Assembly: GCF_003313385.1 (NCBI RefSeq)
Contig: NZ_QMHN01000004.1
Location: forward strand, 374,531 to 438,530
Source of the DNA: Pedobacter chitinilyticus
Lineage (GTDB): Bacteria > Bacteroidota > Bacteroidia > Sphingobacteriales > Sphingobacteriaceae
DNA length: 64,000 nucleotides
Direction: 5' to 3'
Below the pieces are notes generated by a model. It had not been told where the DNA came from, did not search any database, and worked only from the letters and a program-made list of their open reading frames with translations. Position 1 is the stretch's first letter, and each line of letters starts with the position of its first letter. The position numbers and the translations under genes were made by a program. Shown here in pieces: positions 36,301-43,383 of the stretch.

Positions 36301-38492
36301 GGATGCATATTGCCTATGCGGTATCTGCTGCGGGTTATCAAATCTATGTGAATGGCAGCCTTAAGCAAAGTGGTGCTTTTTCGGGTACACCCTTGCTAAT
36401 GGATGCTAATCATCTTTTGCAGTTAGGTTGTAGTGGTACAGAAAACACCTATTTCAAAGGAGATATGGATGAGGTGAGGATATACAACAAAGTTTTGAGC
36501 GCAGAAGAAATCAATAAAGAAATGATGAATGCTACGACGATTTTGCCACTTAATTTGGAAGCGCATTATAATTTTGATGAAGGTGCCCCGTCTCTAAATA
36601 ACGCTGCAAAAACAATATTGGAAGACCAAGGCGCTAACGCACGAAATGGTGTATTGAGCGGTTTTAATTTAAATGGAAATAGTAGTAACTGGGTGGAAAG
36701 CTATGCCATGGTATTACCAGCAGCAGGCGTACCAATTAGCTTGTCGTCATCGTCTTTCGAAGCTCGTTGGGGATACCCTCAATTGGGGATTGTAGATAAT
36801 GGCTATGTGCTAGAGGTAGCCACTGATGCTGAATTTACCACACCTGTGGCGGGCTCACCATTTATGGTAGCTGCGCAAACAAGAACAATTACTGGTTTAG
36901 CAGCAAATACCACTTACTATTACCGAGTGGCGGCAGACAAACAAAGTGTTACTGGACAGGGAGCGTTCTCTCCAGCCATAGCGGTTACCTTACAGACCTT
37001 CAGCCCTCCAGGAAATGCCTTGAATTTTGATGGTAGCGACGACCATGTGGTAATGCAGCCGCAACCTACGGTGGTGAAGGGAAATTTTACGGTAATGGCT
37101 TGGGTGAAACCCGAACATGCGACTAAGGCGATGCATATTTTTAGCACCCGAGAAGGTGGGGATAATACTTTCGACATGCAATTGACAGGCGGAAATAAAA
37201 TACATGGTGATATCGGAAAAGGGACTGGGTGGATGACGAACACTGCCGATGCCAACTATAACTATCCAATTAATCGTTGGTTGCATGTGGCTTATGTGGT
37301 TTCACCTTCGGGCTATAAAATTTATGCCAATGGCAAAGAAGTAGGCAACGGAACCTTAACGGATGAAGCGGTGTTGCTTGATGCTACGCATTACATCACT
37401 ATCGGTAAAAATTCTTCGGAAAATACCTATTTCAAGGGAAGTATTGACGAAGTAAAGCTATACAGTGCGGCCCTAACAGAAGCAGAGATCAAAGTGGATA
37501 TGTTGAATAGTGTTTCTAACCCAACAGCTTTAGTTGCTTATTATAACTTTGATCAGGCTACCACAAGTAAAAGCGATGTGCTTACCGACCAAGGGAGCAA
37601 TGCTTTTAATGGCAGTGTCAAGAATTTTGAATTGGCAGGAAATACCAGTAATTGGGTAGAGAGTTATGCGCAAGTAGTGCCGTTGGCAACTGCGGCAGGT
37701 AATATCGGTGACAAACAATTTAGAGCGACGTGGACCACACCAGCGGTAGGTGTTGTTGAGAATTATGTATTAGAGGTTGCTACCGATAATGCCTTTACAC
37801 AACCTATTGCAGGTTCGCCTTTTACAGTGAATGGTTTGTATAAAGATGTTGCTGGCTTAACGCCACTCACTAATTATTACTATCGAGTAAAGGCGGAAAA
37901 GACGAGTGTTACAGGTCAAGGAGCATTGTCGGAAGTGATTGCCCTGACTACATTGGAGCCTGTGCTACCAGTAGTGTTAATCACGTATACCGCGAAGATG
38001 GAGGGGAATTCTGCTAAGCTTTCATGGCAAACCGCTTCCGAACAAAACAATAAAGGCTTTGAAATTTATCGCAGTGGTGATGACAAACAATTTGTAAAAC
38101 TAGGAGAAGTGGCTGCGAAGGGAATTGGATCATCCTATACTTACTATGATAAGCAACCTTTAAAAGGTAATAACTACTACCGTTTGGTACAGGTAGATTT
38201 AGATGGTAAACCTACGGAATTAGGCGAACGTGTATTGGCCTTTGTACTTTCTGCTACGGAGGTGAGTGTATACCCAAATCCAACTGCTGGAAAGACTAAA
38301 CTAACATTTGCTGAGGGTGTTTATCAATTGGTTTCAATTTCTGGAATAGATGGAAAGATATTGGAAATAATTAAGCTTTATAAAACGGACTTTTATAAGG
38401 AGATTGATTTAAGTAGGTATGCTAAAGGACTTTATTTTATAAGGCTCAATGGAAGTGGAGGCAATAGTGTAGTAAAACTGATCAAAAATTAA
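33369..38492 (+). CDS. Giant mosaic T9SS-secreted protein with three LamG domains and a parallel beta-helix
   Basis: A 1707-residue secreted protein. The ATG at 33369 gives a clean signal peptide (YRFNNYCKTACLLLCILFF to LQAQ); a GTG at 33300 is in frame but lies before a TACTTTTG -7-like box (33308-33315). Domains in order: LamG/concanavalin-like (28-197), fibronectin III (248-337), cadherin-like (341-439), right-handed beta-helix with repeated NGGGI and GGGI turns (441-887), LamG 2 (891-1057), fibronectin III (1114-1207), LamG 3 (1214-1378), fibronectin III (1440-1527), a pre-sorting module (1540-1625), and a T9SS type A sorting domain (1631-1707, VSVYPNPTAG). It is likely a surface carbohydrate-binding or adhesive protein. 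No catalytic site is clear. LamG 1 and 3 are near copies. Confidence 0.88.
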   Translation: MYRFNNYCKTACLLLCILFFNLKLQAQGTSLHLDGVNDYITVPTKNAEISGSFTVMAWVKPENATKAMHIFSSREPSEFGFDMQLTGGNKVHGDIGNGTSFLTTSADANYNYAVGKWLHVAYVITPSSYKIYVNGNLMISSSLSGTPLLLNNTHRIVIGKNASEATYFQGNIDEVKLFSSALTDLEVATEMMSSSVAIPASLVAHYNFEQLGTTLTDLSGNGYDGTLTNFALTGTTSNWAESYAMVVPSSASPTNVSSSGFTLNWQAPTSGVAEQYTVEVATNSSFNNPIVGSPFIVTGTSQNIAGLLSGTDYYYRVSAQKNTSNAQKGAYSVVAKVTTSLAFDYLNALSISNINFSPAFSANQFNYTAITANADFQLLAAQPNASSIIEIKVNGGNFITIASGVLSAVIPLNFGVNVLEVKVADGSASRTYTLSINRVNPTTHYVAQNGAGNKDGSSWANASDDLQLMINNSSAYDMVWVAKGVYIPKRRANDVNNITANDRNNAFLLKTDVEVYGGFAGVEQFLSQRDLNIKANRTTLSGDFQGDDVLIGKGLGLSMQNMADNAYHVVVSAGAVGTALLDGFTISGGNALRFGSTEYVTVNGVSVYTGNGGGISCTESSPRLSNLQIIGNAAYVGGGGISNRSSSPLIENVIISRNTATGHNATSLGGGIVNYSSFPIVKNVIVDGNTGYSGGGIYNKGGSNAIFTNVSITDNHAVKVFNSGGGICNEESSPILTNILLANNTGLEGGALYNSFSSVPVLTNVTITGNIANSGGGIDHYDNSSSKIRNSIIWGNNSGIANAGATLVEHSLVQGGFLGTGNIAADPQFKDSNGNYQLRSGSPAIDAGSTSYYGNAESPNISTITKDLGGNKRVLGAGIDMGAYEIQELVAALNFDGVDDKITFNSNNTISGAFTVQAWVRPTDFTKTMHVLSTKFAGGYGFDLQLKQGNTIHANIGSANAWLSNTADVTYDYSAGRWMHIAYAVSAAGYQIYVNGSLKQSGAFSGTPLLMDANHLLQLGCSGTENTYFKGDMDEVRIYNKVLSAEEINKEMMNATTILPLNLEAHYNFDEGAPSLNNAAKTILEDQGANARNGVLSGFNLNGNSSNWVESYAMVLPAAGVPISLSSSSFEARWGYPQLGIVDNGYVLEVATDAEFTTPVAGSPFMVAAQTRTITGLAANTTYYYRVAADKQSVTGQGAFSPAIAVTLQTFSPPGNALNFDGSDDHVVMQPQPTVVKGNFTVMAWVKPEHATKAMHIFSTREGGDNTFDMQLTGGNKIHGDIGKGTGWMTNTADANYNYPINRWLHVAYVVSPSGYKIYANGKEVGNGTLTDEAVLLDATHYITIGKNSSENTYFKGSIDEVKLYSAALTEAEIKVDMLNSVSNPTALVAYYNFDQATTSKSDVLTDQGSNAFNGSVKNFELAGNTSNWVESYAQVVPLATAAGNIGDKQFRATWTTPAVGVVENYVLEVATDNAFTQPIAGSPFTVNGLYKDVAGLTPLTNYYYRVKAEKTSVTGQGALSEVIALTTLEPVLPVVLITYTAKMEGNSAKLSWQTASEQNNKGFEIYRSGDDKQFVKLGEVAAKGIGSSYTYYDKQPLKGNNYYRLVQVDLDGKPTELGERVLAFVLSATEVSVYPNPTAGKTKLTFAEGVYQLVSISGIDGKILEIIKLYKTDFYKEIDLSRYAKGLYFIRLNGSGGNSVVKLIKN

Positions 38493-38535
38493 AAAATATT
38501 GGGGTAGATAAAGGATTTTGATTTTGTATGATAGT

Positions 38536-38565
38536 TTTGTTAAAGTGTTTAAAGTCATATATTTG
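38536..38565 (+). promoter_or_regulatory. Promoter of the small T9SS protein gene
   Basis: TTTG (38536-38539), 18 bases, TATATTTG (38558-38565). The start codon candidate is at 38624. This implies separate transcription from the giant gene upstream. Confidence 0.65.
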
Positions 38566-38623
38566 TGTAACGATGTGTGGTTTTGACGCTGCATGTATTG
38601 AGCCTATATGTCGTTAAGAAGTG

Positions 38624-39676
38624 ATGCTCAAAAATCTGTATTTTTCAATTATGAAACCTTGTTTTTATGCCGTTTTATTGGCTATTGCGCTACAATTAAG
38701 TTTTTACAATTCGAATGCGCACACAATGTTGGTTGCTGGTGATAGAGCCCTTGTAGGCGAAGAAACTGAGATGGTGGGAGATGATTTTTCCTTTGCTGCC
38801 TTAAAAAGGACGGTGTTTACAACTTCTATTTCTAGTGTTACCCATACATCAGCTGTCGGTGGAGGAACGGTATCTTCTACGGTAACAAATGATTGGATCA
38901 CCGAGGTGGGTATCGTTTGGAGTACTAGTCAAAATCCAACAGTAGTTTTAAGTACTAAACTCTCTACTACTTACACTTATGGCACTCAGTACTATCCATT
39001 AACTTTCAATGGACGCATGATGACAGGCTTAAATCCAAGTACCACCTATTACGTGAGAGCATACGCAAGAAGTGGCGCAGGTGCAGGAACAGTAGAATAT
39101 GGGCCTCAGGTTTCTTTTGTTACATTAGCCAATCCATTGCCTGTAAAACTTAATGGTTTTGCCGCTAAGGCAGTTGCTAATGGCATCACCTTAAACTGGC
39201 AAACACTTAGTGAGATAAATTCTTCCTATTTTGAGCTTTTTCACGGGAGTAGTAAAGATGATTTCAAACCGCTTACTAAGATATCAAGCCTTGGTAACTC
39301 TTCTACGGGTAAGTACTATAGCTATTTGCATAATGATGCTATTTTGGGTGATAATTATTACAAGCTAGTGGCTGTAGATGCAGATGGTATTAAAGAAGAT
39401 TTTGGAGTTGTTGTAGCAAGTTTTGCCATTGTACCAGAGAATGAAATTGTATTATCTCCAAATCCAACTCCAAACAAGGTAAAGGTAGGCTTTTCGGCAG
39501 GTAGGTATCAAAAATTATTGCTAAGCACTGTTGAGGGCAAGATATTGCAACAGTTTGACCTTCTGCCAACTGCTGCAGAGATAGAGTTAGATTTAATTGC
39601 TTATCCAAAAGGTATTTACTTGGTGAAATTAAGTGGCGGAGGACATGTAGCAACCACTAAAGTAGTTAAGAATTAA
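38624..39676 (+). CDS. T9SS-secreted protein with fibronectin-III-like domain
   Basis: A 350-residue exported protein. I give the ATG at 38624 as start; the ATG at 38651 (MKPCFYAVLLAIALQLSFY) would give a tighter signal peptide. The mature part has a fibronectin-III-like unit (about 70-170, AVGGGTVSSTVTNDWITEVGIVWS, NPSTTYYVRAYARSG), then the pre-sorting module (LPVKLNGFAAKAVANGITLNWQTLSEINSSYFELFHG), and the T9SS type A sorting domain (IVLSPNPTPNKVKVGFSAG to the end). The function is unknown. It follows the giant T9SS gene on the same strand but appears to have its own promoter. Confidence 0.82.
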   Translation: MLKNLYFSIMKPCFYAVLLAIALQLSFYNSNAHTMLVAGDRALVGEETEMVGDDFSFAALKRTVFTTSISSVTHTSAVGGGTVSSTVTNDWITEVGIVWSTSQNPTVVLSTKLSTTYTYGTQYYPLTFNGRMMTGLNPSTTYYVRAYARSGAGAGTVEYGPQVSFVTLANPLPVKLNGFAAKAVANGITLNWQTLSEINSSYFELFHGSSKDDFKPLTKISSLGNSSTGKYYSYLHNDAILGDNYYKLVAVDADGIKEDFGVVVASFAIVPENEIVLSPNPTPNKVKVGFSAGRYQKLLLSTVEGKILQQFDLLPTAAEIELDLIAYPKGIYLVKLSGGGHVATTKVVKN

Positions 39677-39753
39677 GAAAGGCTTCGGTATTGAAATGCC
39701 TATCTTTTACTCGTCGTTTTTGTTTACAGGCTTATGTGAAATAGCCCCGATTG

Positions 39754-39818
39754 AACGGAAAGCCCGCAAGCGAGCGTAGCGAGTGCGGACTTGAAGGGAA
39801 AGCGGGACTGCCGTTTTT
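39754..39818 (+). ncRNA. Candidate structured RNA element before uvrA
   Basis: A GC-rich 65-base element in an AT-rich gap. An outer stem AACGG (39754-39758) pairs with CCGTT (39811-39815), and an inner stem CCCGC (39763-39767) with GCGGG (39802-39806). An alternative small hairpin CCGCA/TGCGG lies inside. TTTTT overlaps the end. It could be a small RNA, a terminator of the upstream gene, or a dispersed repeat. Only one copy is in the window, so conservation cannot be judged. Confidence 0.35.
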
Positions 39819-39953
39819 ATTGCATTTTCATTGCGCTTCTCATCTCCTTGTAAAACAACTCGTCTCCTTATTCCGTTATCTGGAAATCAATAGCTTTTGT
39901 GCTTTTATTTCGTTAATTTTGCAAGCTATTTTTTAAAACGGAGCGAATAATAT

Positions 39954-42797
39954 ATGGCGAACAAGCATGTAGATTTGGGTGAGCAAAAGGACGTAGAGGT
40001 GTATGGTGCAAGGGTGCACAATCTGAAAAATATAGATGTAAGTTTCCCGAGGAACAAAATGGTGGTGGTTACTGGGCTAAGTGGCAGCGGTAAATCGTCA
40101 TTAGCTTTTGATACCATTTATGCTGAGGGGCAACGCCGCTACATGGAAACGTTTAGTGCCTATTCGCGTCAGTTTATGGGCGGTATGGAGCGTCCAGATG
40201 TAGATAAAGTTTCGGGACTGAGTCCTGTAATTGCCATTGAGCAAAAAACCACCAGCAAAAACCCCCGCTCAACGGTAGGTACCATTACCGAAATTTACGA
40301 TTTCATGCGTTTGCTTTATGCTCGTGTGGGCGAAGCTTTTTCGTACAATACTGGCGAAAAAATGGAACGCATGAGCGAAGACCAGATTCTGCAGAATATC
40401 TATAAGAAGTTTGAAAAATCGGCCGTAAACATATTGGCTCCTGTGGTAAAAGGTCGTAAAGGACATTATCGCGAGCTGTTTGAACAAATCCGCAAGCAAG
40501 GTTATGTAAAGGTTCGTGTAGATGGGGAAATCAAGGATATTGTAGCCAAAATGCAAGTGGACAGGTACAAAATCCACGATATTGAAATTGTAGTTGACCG
40601 TTTGATTATTGATCCTAAAGACCACAAGCGTTTGTTGGATAGTATTCAAATAGCCATGCGTTTAGGTAAAGGCATTATCAAGATTAGTGATAAGGACAAT
40701 AACGTAGCACATTTCAGTAAGTTTTTGATGTGTCCAACTACGGGTATTTCTTACGATGAGCCACAACCAAATAGTTTCTCGTTCAACTCGCCTTATGGCG
40801 CTTGCGAAAACTGCGATGGCTTGGGTTATATTTTTGTGGTAGACAAAAAATCGATTATGCCTAACATGAAGCTCAGCATTTTAAATGGTGGCTTGTTGCC
40901 GTTAGGAGAGTATCGTGACATTTGGGTTTTCCAAGTGTTAAAGGCTTTGGCCAAAAAATATAATTTCTCTTTGTCTACACCTTTGGAAAAATTGGGTGAT
41001 GAAGCGATTGATTTGATTTTGAATGGCGCACCCGATTTGATTTCGGTGGAAGTGGCCTACAATAAATGGAACGTACAGAACTACCAAGTGACTTTTGATG
41101 GTATCATTAAACTGTTGGAAGAACAACAAGAGAAAAGAGGTGAGGGTGCCGCGGATGATATGGAAGCTTTCAGGAGACTGGAAACTTGTCCAACCTGCCA
41201 CGGAGCGAGGTTAAAAAAAGAAAGTCTGCATTTTAAAGTAGATGGAAAAAACATCTTCGAATTGGCGGAGATGGATATTAGCAATTTGCACAAATGGTTT
41301 GATGGGGTTGAGGAAAGATTGAGCGAACGCCAAAACACCATTGCGAAAGAAATATTGAAAGAAATTAGGGCTCGTATTGGCTTTTTGCTGGATGTGGGCT
41401 TGAACTATTTAACCTTAGACCGTACTTCGCGTACGCTTTCTGGTGGCGAGGCACAACGTATTCGTTTAGCTACGCAAATTGGTTCGCAGCTGATGAACGT
41501 GATGTACATTTTGGATGAGCCAAGTATTGGTTTGCACCAACGTGATAACGAAAGGCTAATTACTGCCTTGAAAAACTTACGTGATTTGGGCAATACCGTT
41601 TTGGTAGTGGAGCACGATAAGGACATGATTTTGGAAGCCGACCATGTGATTGATATTGGTCCTTCGGCGGGAGTGCATGGCGGTACGGTGGTAGCACAGG
41701 GTACACCTGCTCAAATCTTAAAATCGAATACCCTAACAGCAGCCTATTTAAATGGTAAAAAAGGAATAGTGGTTCCCGAAAAACGTAGGAAAGGTAATGG
41801 CCATCAATTGTCGATTATCAAAGCATCGGGACATAACTTAAAAGATGTTTCTGTAGATTTTCCTTTGGGTAAGTTTATTGCCGTAACGGGTGTGTCGGGT
41901 AGTGGTAAATCGAGTTTGATTACCGAAACTTTGTACCCAATTTTAAACCATCACTTTTTTAGAGCGAAGAAAAAACCTTTGCCTTATGAGAAGATTACAG
42001 GCTTAAAGGAAATTGATAAGGTGATTGAAATTGACCAAGCACCTATTGGTCGTACCCCTCGCTCTAACCCTTCTACTTATACAGGTGTTTTTTCGGACAT
42101 CAGGAATTTGTTTGTGGCTTTGCCAGAGGCGAAAATCAGGGGCTACAAACCTGGTCGCTTCTCTTTCAATGTAAAAGGTGGACGTTGCGAAACTTGTCAA
42201 GGGGCAGGAATGAAAGTGATTGAAATGAATTTCTTGCCAGATGTACAAGTGCCTTGTGAGGAGTGTGGTGGCAGAAGATATAACCGCGAGACTTTGGAAG
42301 TGCGCTATAAAGGGAAATCGATTAGCGATGTGTTGGATATGAGCATTGAAGATGCTTGTCATTTCTTTGAACACATGCCTTCGATCTATCGTAAAATTAA
42401 AACCTTAAATGATGTTGGTTTAGGCTATATCCGTTTGGGACAGGCTTCAACCACTTTATCAGGCGGTGAAGCACAACGTGTGAAATTGGCTACTGAGCTT
42501 TCTAAAAAAGATACAGGTAAAACTTTCTATATTTTGGATGAGCCCACTACAGGCTTGCATTTTGAGGACATTAACGTATTGCTGGGTGTACTAAACGAAT
42601 TGGTAGATAAGGGCAATACCGTTTTGGTAATTGAGCATAACCTGGATGTGGTTAAAGTAGCCGACTGGGTAATTGATTTGGGTGAAGAAGGTGGTGCAGG
42701 CGGCGGTAAAATCATTTTTGAAGGCACGCCAGAGGGATTGATTGAAAACCCAATTAGCTTAACAGGTAAGTTTCTGAAAAAGGAAATGGAGGGGTAG
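39954..42797 (+). CDS. uvrA: UvrABC excinuclease subunit A
   Basis: A 947-residue ATPase that finds DNA damage and loads UvrB. Walker A motifs are VTGLSGSGKSSLAFDTI (first half) and VTGVSGSGKSSLITETL (second). Signature motifs are RTLSGGEAQRIRLATQIG and TTLSGGEAQRVKLATELS, and Walker B motifs MYILDEPSIGLHQRD and FYILDEPTTGLHFED. The C-terminal zinc finger is complete (RCETCQGAGM to VPCEECGGRRY). The first zinc module reads MCPTTGIS where many UvrA proteins have CPxC, so one Cys is missing; the second pair, ACENCDGLGY, is present. The length is typical. It is monocistronic, preceded by a structured element and followed by a tandem array. Confidence 0.98.
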   Translation: MANKHVDLGEQKDVEVYGARVHNLKNIDVSFPRNKMVVVTGLSGSGKSSLAFDTIYAEGQRRYMETFSAYSRQFMGGMERPDVDKVSGLSPVIAIEQKTTSKNPRSTVGTITEIYDFMRLLYARVGEAFSYNTGEKMERMSEDQILQNIYKKFEKSAVNILAPVVKGRKGHYRELFEQIRKQGYVKVRVDGEIKDIVAKMQVDRYKIHDIEIVVDRLIIDPKDHKRLLDSIQIAMRLGKGIIKISDKDNNVAHFSKFLMCPTTGISYDEPQPNSFSFNSPYGACENCDGLGYIFVVDKKSIMPNMKLSILNGGLLPLGEYRDIWVFQVLKALAKKYNFSLSTPLEKLGDEAIDLILNGAPDLISVEVAYNKWNVQNYQVTFDGIIKLLEEQQEKRGEGAADDMEAFRRLETCPTCHGARLKKESLHFKVDGKNIFELAEMDISNLHKWFDGVEERLSERQNTIAKEILKEIRARIGFLLDVGLNYLTLDRTSRTLSGGEAQRIRLATQIGSQLMNVMYILDEPSIGLHQRDNERLITALKNLRDLGNTVLVVEHDKDMILEADHVIDIGPSAGVHGGTVVAQGTPAQILKSNTLTAAYLNGKKGIVVPEKRRKGNGHQLSIIKASGHNLKDVSVDFPLGKFIAVTGVSGSGKSSLITETLYPILNHHFFRAKKKPLPYEKITGLKEIDKVIEIDQAPIGRTPRSNPSTYTGVFSDIRNLFVALPEAKIRGYKPGRFSFNVKGGRCETCQGAGMKVIEMNFLPDVQVPCEECGGRRYNRETLEVRYKGKSISDVLDMSIEDACHFFEHMPSIYRKIKTLNDVGLGYIRLGQASTTLSGGEAQRVKLATELSKKDTGKTFYILDEPTTGLHFEDINVLLGVLNELVDKGNTVLVIEHNLDVVKVADWVIDLGEEGGAGGGKIIFEGTPEGLIENPISLTGKFLKKEMEG

Positions 42798-42858
42798 ACT
42801 GTAGTATTTTGATCTATTTTAAACTTAACAAGTCTTGTCTATAACAAAAAAAGAAGCC

Positions 42859-43054
42859 ATGCGTTGGACAACATAGACTAATGATATATACAACAAAGGG
42901 CCATGTTGTGTACAACATAGATCAATGTTATGTATAACAAAGGGCCATGCGTTGGACAACATAGACTAATGATATATACAACAAAGGACCATGTTGTGTA
43001 CAACATAGATCAATGTTATGTACAACAAAGAACCATGCATGGAAAACAAAAGCA
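42859..43054. repeat. 22-nt tandem array with 44- and 88-nt higher-order periodicity
   Basis: Eight complete 22-base units run head to tail (42859-43034) with a partial ninth to 43054, roughly ATG-N4-GTACAACA-N2-AG-N4. Units alternate between two forms, so 44- and 88-base periods appear: units 1 and 5, 2 and 6, 3 and 7, and 4 and 8 are identical or nearly so. The core dyad is TGTTGT-GT-ACAACA in units 3 and 7. A degenerate unit may precede the first. There are no spacers, and 22 is not a multiple of three. Confidence 0.9.
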
Positions 43055-43147
43055 TTTGTTTACTAAACAAATAAGAAATGTTTGTAATGAAAATGCCTGT
43101 ACTGCAAATAGAGAGCAACTTCTTTTAAATAAATGCAAACTTATCCT

Positions 43148-43262
43148 AAGCACTTCTCTCTCCTTTTTAGGGAGAGTCCAAAGGGCAGTGAGGGTTTATC
43201 TAATTTATATTAAACCTCTCTCTAGCTCTCTCCTTGGAAAGGAGAGAGGATAGGAAGTGCTT
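43148..43262. repeat. CTCTCCCTTTTAGGGAGAG-family repeat, extended stem
   Basis: CTCTCTCCTTTTTAGGGAGAG lies at 43156-43176, and the inverse GGAAAGGAGAGAGGATA near the other end. Outer arms AAGCACTTC (43148-43156) and GAAGTGCTT (43254-43262) extend the stem beyond the shared core seen at 27039. Confidence 0.8.
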
Positions 43263-43383
43263 ATAAGTATAGCTACCAATCATCAATTCTAGGCAATCCC
43301 TTTGAAGTAAATCCAAAGATCTCTCCGCTACGGTCGAGATGACGTGTCAAAGGAATTAGCTAATTATCCAATCATCTAATTAA

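Larger units (their letters stand above)
42798..43383. other. 586-base gap after uvrA, rich in repeats
   Basis: It contains the 22-nt array, then about 90 AT-rich bases with no feature, then the 43148-43262 inverted repeat, and a CGTCATTTCGA-family half element at 43314-43344 (AAAGATCTCTCC...GTCGAGATGACG). No gene was seen. Confidence 0.8.

Noticed and set aside
39751..39936. Short plus-strand ORF across the structured element
   Set aside because: It follows the GC-rich stem sequence and reads as low-complexity, with no family signature.
42857..43034. 22/44-nt repeats as a CRISPR array
   Set aside because: The units are contiguous with no variable spacers, and no cas gene is present.
42903..43034. 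TTATGTACA-like 9-mers in the array as DnaA boxes
   Set aside because: They differ from TTATCCACA at two positions, and no dnaA or replication gene is near.
42930..43253. ORF through the 22-nt array
   Set aside because: It reads the array in shifting phase, since 22 is not a multiple of three, giving repeated but non-periodic protein.
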